From a bacterium (GTDB lineage Bacteria > Latescibacterota > UBA2968 > GCA-2709665): 5,943 bases of DNA. Under the pieces are notes generated by a model. It was not told the origin of the DNA and made no database searches. It worked only from the letters and a program-made list of their open reading frames with translations. Both the position numbers and the translations under genes were made by a program. This document shows positions 5,016 to 5,943 of this stretch, piece by piece (positions within the stretch are counted from its first letter, which is position 1; each line of letters starts with the position of its first letter). The stretch is from contig JAQCGA010000273.1 of the NCBI GenBank assembly GCA_027619145.1, forward strand, positions 1 to 5,943. The letters are read 5' to 3'.

Positions 5016-5043
5016 AAGATACGGCAATGCCGTAGGATGTCAA
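5016..5043 (-). promoter_or_regulatory. Promoter of the higBA operon
   Basis: On the minus strand a perfect -35 box TTGACA (5043-5038) and a -10 box TATCTT (5021-5016) are separated by 16 bases. Transcription should start close to position 5009, the first base of the higB ATG. The operator palindrome occupies most of the spacer. Confidence 0.75.
5020..5034. promoter_or_regulatory. Palindromic operator for HigA autorepression
   Basis: TACGGCA-A-TGCCGTA is a perfect 15-base palindrome lying between the -35 and -10 boxes of the higBA promoter and touching the -10. A repressor bound here would block RNA polymerase. HigA-family antitoxins bind such palindromes in their own promoter, so HigA is the likely ligand (inference). 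Confidence 0.8.
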
Positions 5044-5183
5044 GCAAGGAAAATCGGGAAAGGTGTAGGGAATAGAGAGCCGAACTTGATCTTTTGCTGC
5101 GAAACTTTGAATGGAGAAGTTTTTGTTCTTGTGCGCGACTTTTCAGGGTGGGGTGGTTGGGAACCTGCCCTTGCGCTGCTTGC

Positions 5184-5190
5184 ATTTAAC
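5184..5190 (+). other. Left box of attC 5, site interrupted by group II intron
   Basis: ATTTAAC fits RYYYAAC perfectly. The preceding bases GCGCTGCTTGC are almost the same as those before the attC 1 box (GCGCTGCTTTC), so 17 of 18 bases match across the pair. Similarity stops right after AAC, where the intron-like sequence starts. Confidence 0.6.
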
Positions 5191-5879
5191 TCGCGTCAAG
5201 TTAAGCCTGAGACTTTGGAAAAGAAAGGAGAACCTTTCTGGAAATTAGTCATTGTTACCCAGTGGGTGCAAGTCCCACCGAGCCAAAGCATAGCCAGCAG
5301 GTTCGTAGCAAAACCCGCGTGCATTTCCGTAAGGGGGTGTTCGGAGCCGGGTAGCGCAAGAATACAGGCCGCGTGATAGAGCCCCGAAAACAAGCTAATT
5401 GTGGACCGATAGGATACCTCAAGGACGAGTAAAGCCGACGTTCTGTTATAAACGGAAGGCAACAGTCCTGACGGCGATATGGCGAGCGGTCAGGACTCCA
5501 CCGGGGTCCAAGAGCGGGGCATGTATTCACAGGGGTAACTCAGGAACTTGAGAGAGCCGTTTGTCTCCTTGTCAACGTGCCGGATCGGGTCACCCGGCTG
5601 ACCAAGCCCAGGCCTGTGCAGGGTGCTTCTCCCTGAGCGGGAACCGGAAACGGGACACAAATACAGGAAGCAGGCAAGGTATCGGGAAGCCAGCGACGAG
5701 TGAAGCAACCCGAGACGGACAGGCGGCAGTCTTAGCTGAGCATAGTACCGATGGCCGGAGAGCATCCCGGTCGAGAAGGTGGGGAACCCGTGCCCAGGGG
5801 ACCCACTGGAGGGAAGGCGAAGCCGGGCATCCTGCTCTGTTGGGGGAAACAGGGGAGAGACTTTGAGCTCACCAACTGA
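5191..5879 (+). ncRNA. Group II intron, 5' part (domain I and following), truncated
   Basis: This frame-poor, structure-rich stretch resembles the 5' region of bacterial group II introns that encode a reverse transcriptase. Recognisable parts are GTGGGTGCAAGTCCCAC (5262-5278); the stem AGAAAGG-AGAA-CCTTTCT (5222-5239); the tract GGTAGCGCAAGAATACAGG; a perfect 9-base pairing of AGTCCTGAC (5464-5472) with GTCAGGACT (5489-5497); GGGGTAACTCAGGAACTTG (about 5532-5550); and CATAGTACCGATG shortly before the expected start of the reverse-transcriptase gene. That gene and the catalytic domains V and VI are not in the window. The 5' edge is placed where similarity to the attC 1 flank ends; the first bases (TCGCG) differ from the usual GTGYG, so the boundary may be off by a few bases. 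The intron is interrupted at about 5880 by an IS end. Confidence 0.75.
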
Positions 5880-5943
5880 TGTGGTCTGGAAAAAGTGGAC
5901 ACGCGATTAAGCCATTTTTTGCCTGGTGAGTTGCTCAAAAGAG
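5880..5943 (-). mobile_element. Right end of an IS3-family-like insertion sequence
   Basis: The sequence starts with TGTGGTCTGG and continues AAAAAGTGGACACG, which resembles IS3-family terminal repeats: a TG end with the AAAAAGTGGACA-like pattern seen in IS150-type relatives. A minus-strand coding tail ends 27 bases inside it, the usual distance. The element extends beyond the window, so its other end and any target duplication cannot be checked. Confidence 0.5.
5907..5943 (-). CDS. Partial transposase C-terminus, IS3 OrfB-like
   Basis: Only the last 12 codons are inside the window. Read leftward they give SFEQLTRQKMA and a TAA stop (5909-5907). A tail of the form FEQLTRQ, following a 'LSPxx' segment that would lie outside the window, is common at the end of IS3-family OrfB integrases, and the stop is followed at once by an IS-end-like sequence. 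The fragment is too short to prove the family. If correct, the transposase is encoded on the minus strand and enters the intron from the right, separating the intron 5' part from its reverse transcriptase. Confidence 0.45.
   Translation of the reverse strand, partial: SFEQLTRQKMA

Noticed and set aside
5136..5140. GTGCG as the group II intron 5' end
   Set aside because: The next 50 bases still resemble the cassette end before attC 1, including GCGCTGCTT and ATTTAAC, so they are more likely exon.
5561..5866. Plus- and minus-strand frames over the intron (5561-5866, 5490-5765, 5255-5530)
   Set aside because: They lie across structured intron RNA and show no reverse-transcriptase motifs.

Overview
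The window reads as a stretch of an integron gene-cassette array loaded with toxin-antitoxin (TA) modules and later hit by several mobile elements. The main evidence is a set of attC-like recombination sites. Two are complete and very similar (272-366 and 1238-1334). One has an intact right box but a degenerate left box (4209-4306). Two survive only as left boxes directly next to inserted DNA (2306-2312 and 5184-5190). Near-identical attC sites are typical of sedentary chromosomal integrons. No integrase gene lies in the window, and I cannot name the host; mixed GC content and strong Shine-Dalgarno sites fit a Gram-negative environmental bacterium, possibly a proteobacterium, but this is inference.

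Layout, left to right. (1) A minus-strand gene runs off the left edge (1-121), followed by attC 1. (2) Cassette A (about 361-1328) holds a small antitoxin-like protein and a MazF/PemK-family ribonuclease toxin, a terminator and attC 2. (3) Cassette B (from about 1329) holds a DUF104-type antitoxin and a VapC PIN-domain toxin, a terminator and the left box of attC 3. (4) An IS110-family element interrupts attC 3. It carries a DEDD transposase (2440-3780) preceded by a nested-stem region that may be its bridge RNA; its right end is not defined. (5) About 270 bases of unassigned DNA lead to attC 4. (6) Cassette D (from about 4299) holds a HigB/HigA pair on the minus strand with its own promoter and a palindromic operator. 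(7) The left box of attC 5 abuts the 5' part of a group II intron (about 5191-5879). (8) The intron is cut by the end of what looks like an IS3-family element whose transposase C-terminus enters from the right edge.

Functionally, the three complete TA modules use three unrelated toxin folds (MazF, PIN, RelE/HigB). Such modules are thought to stabilise large cassette arrays by penalising loss of cassettes. Each has its own expression signals, which suits cassettes lying far from the integron promoter. The attC sites appear to serve as landing pads: two of the five are interrupted right beside the left box, one by IS110 and one by the intron.
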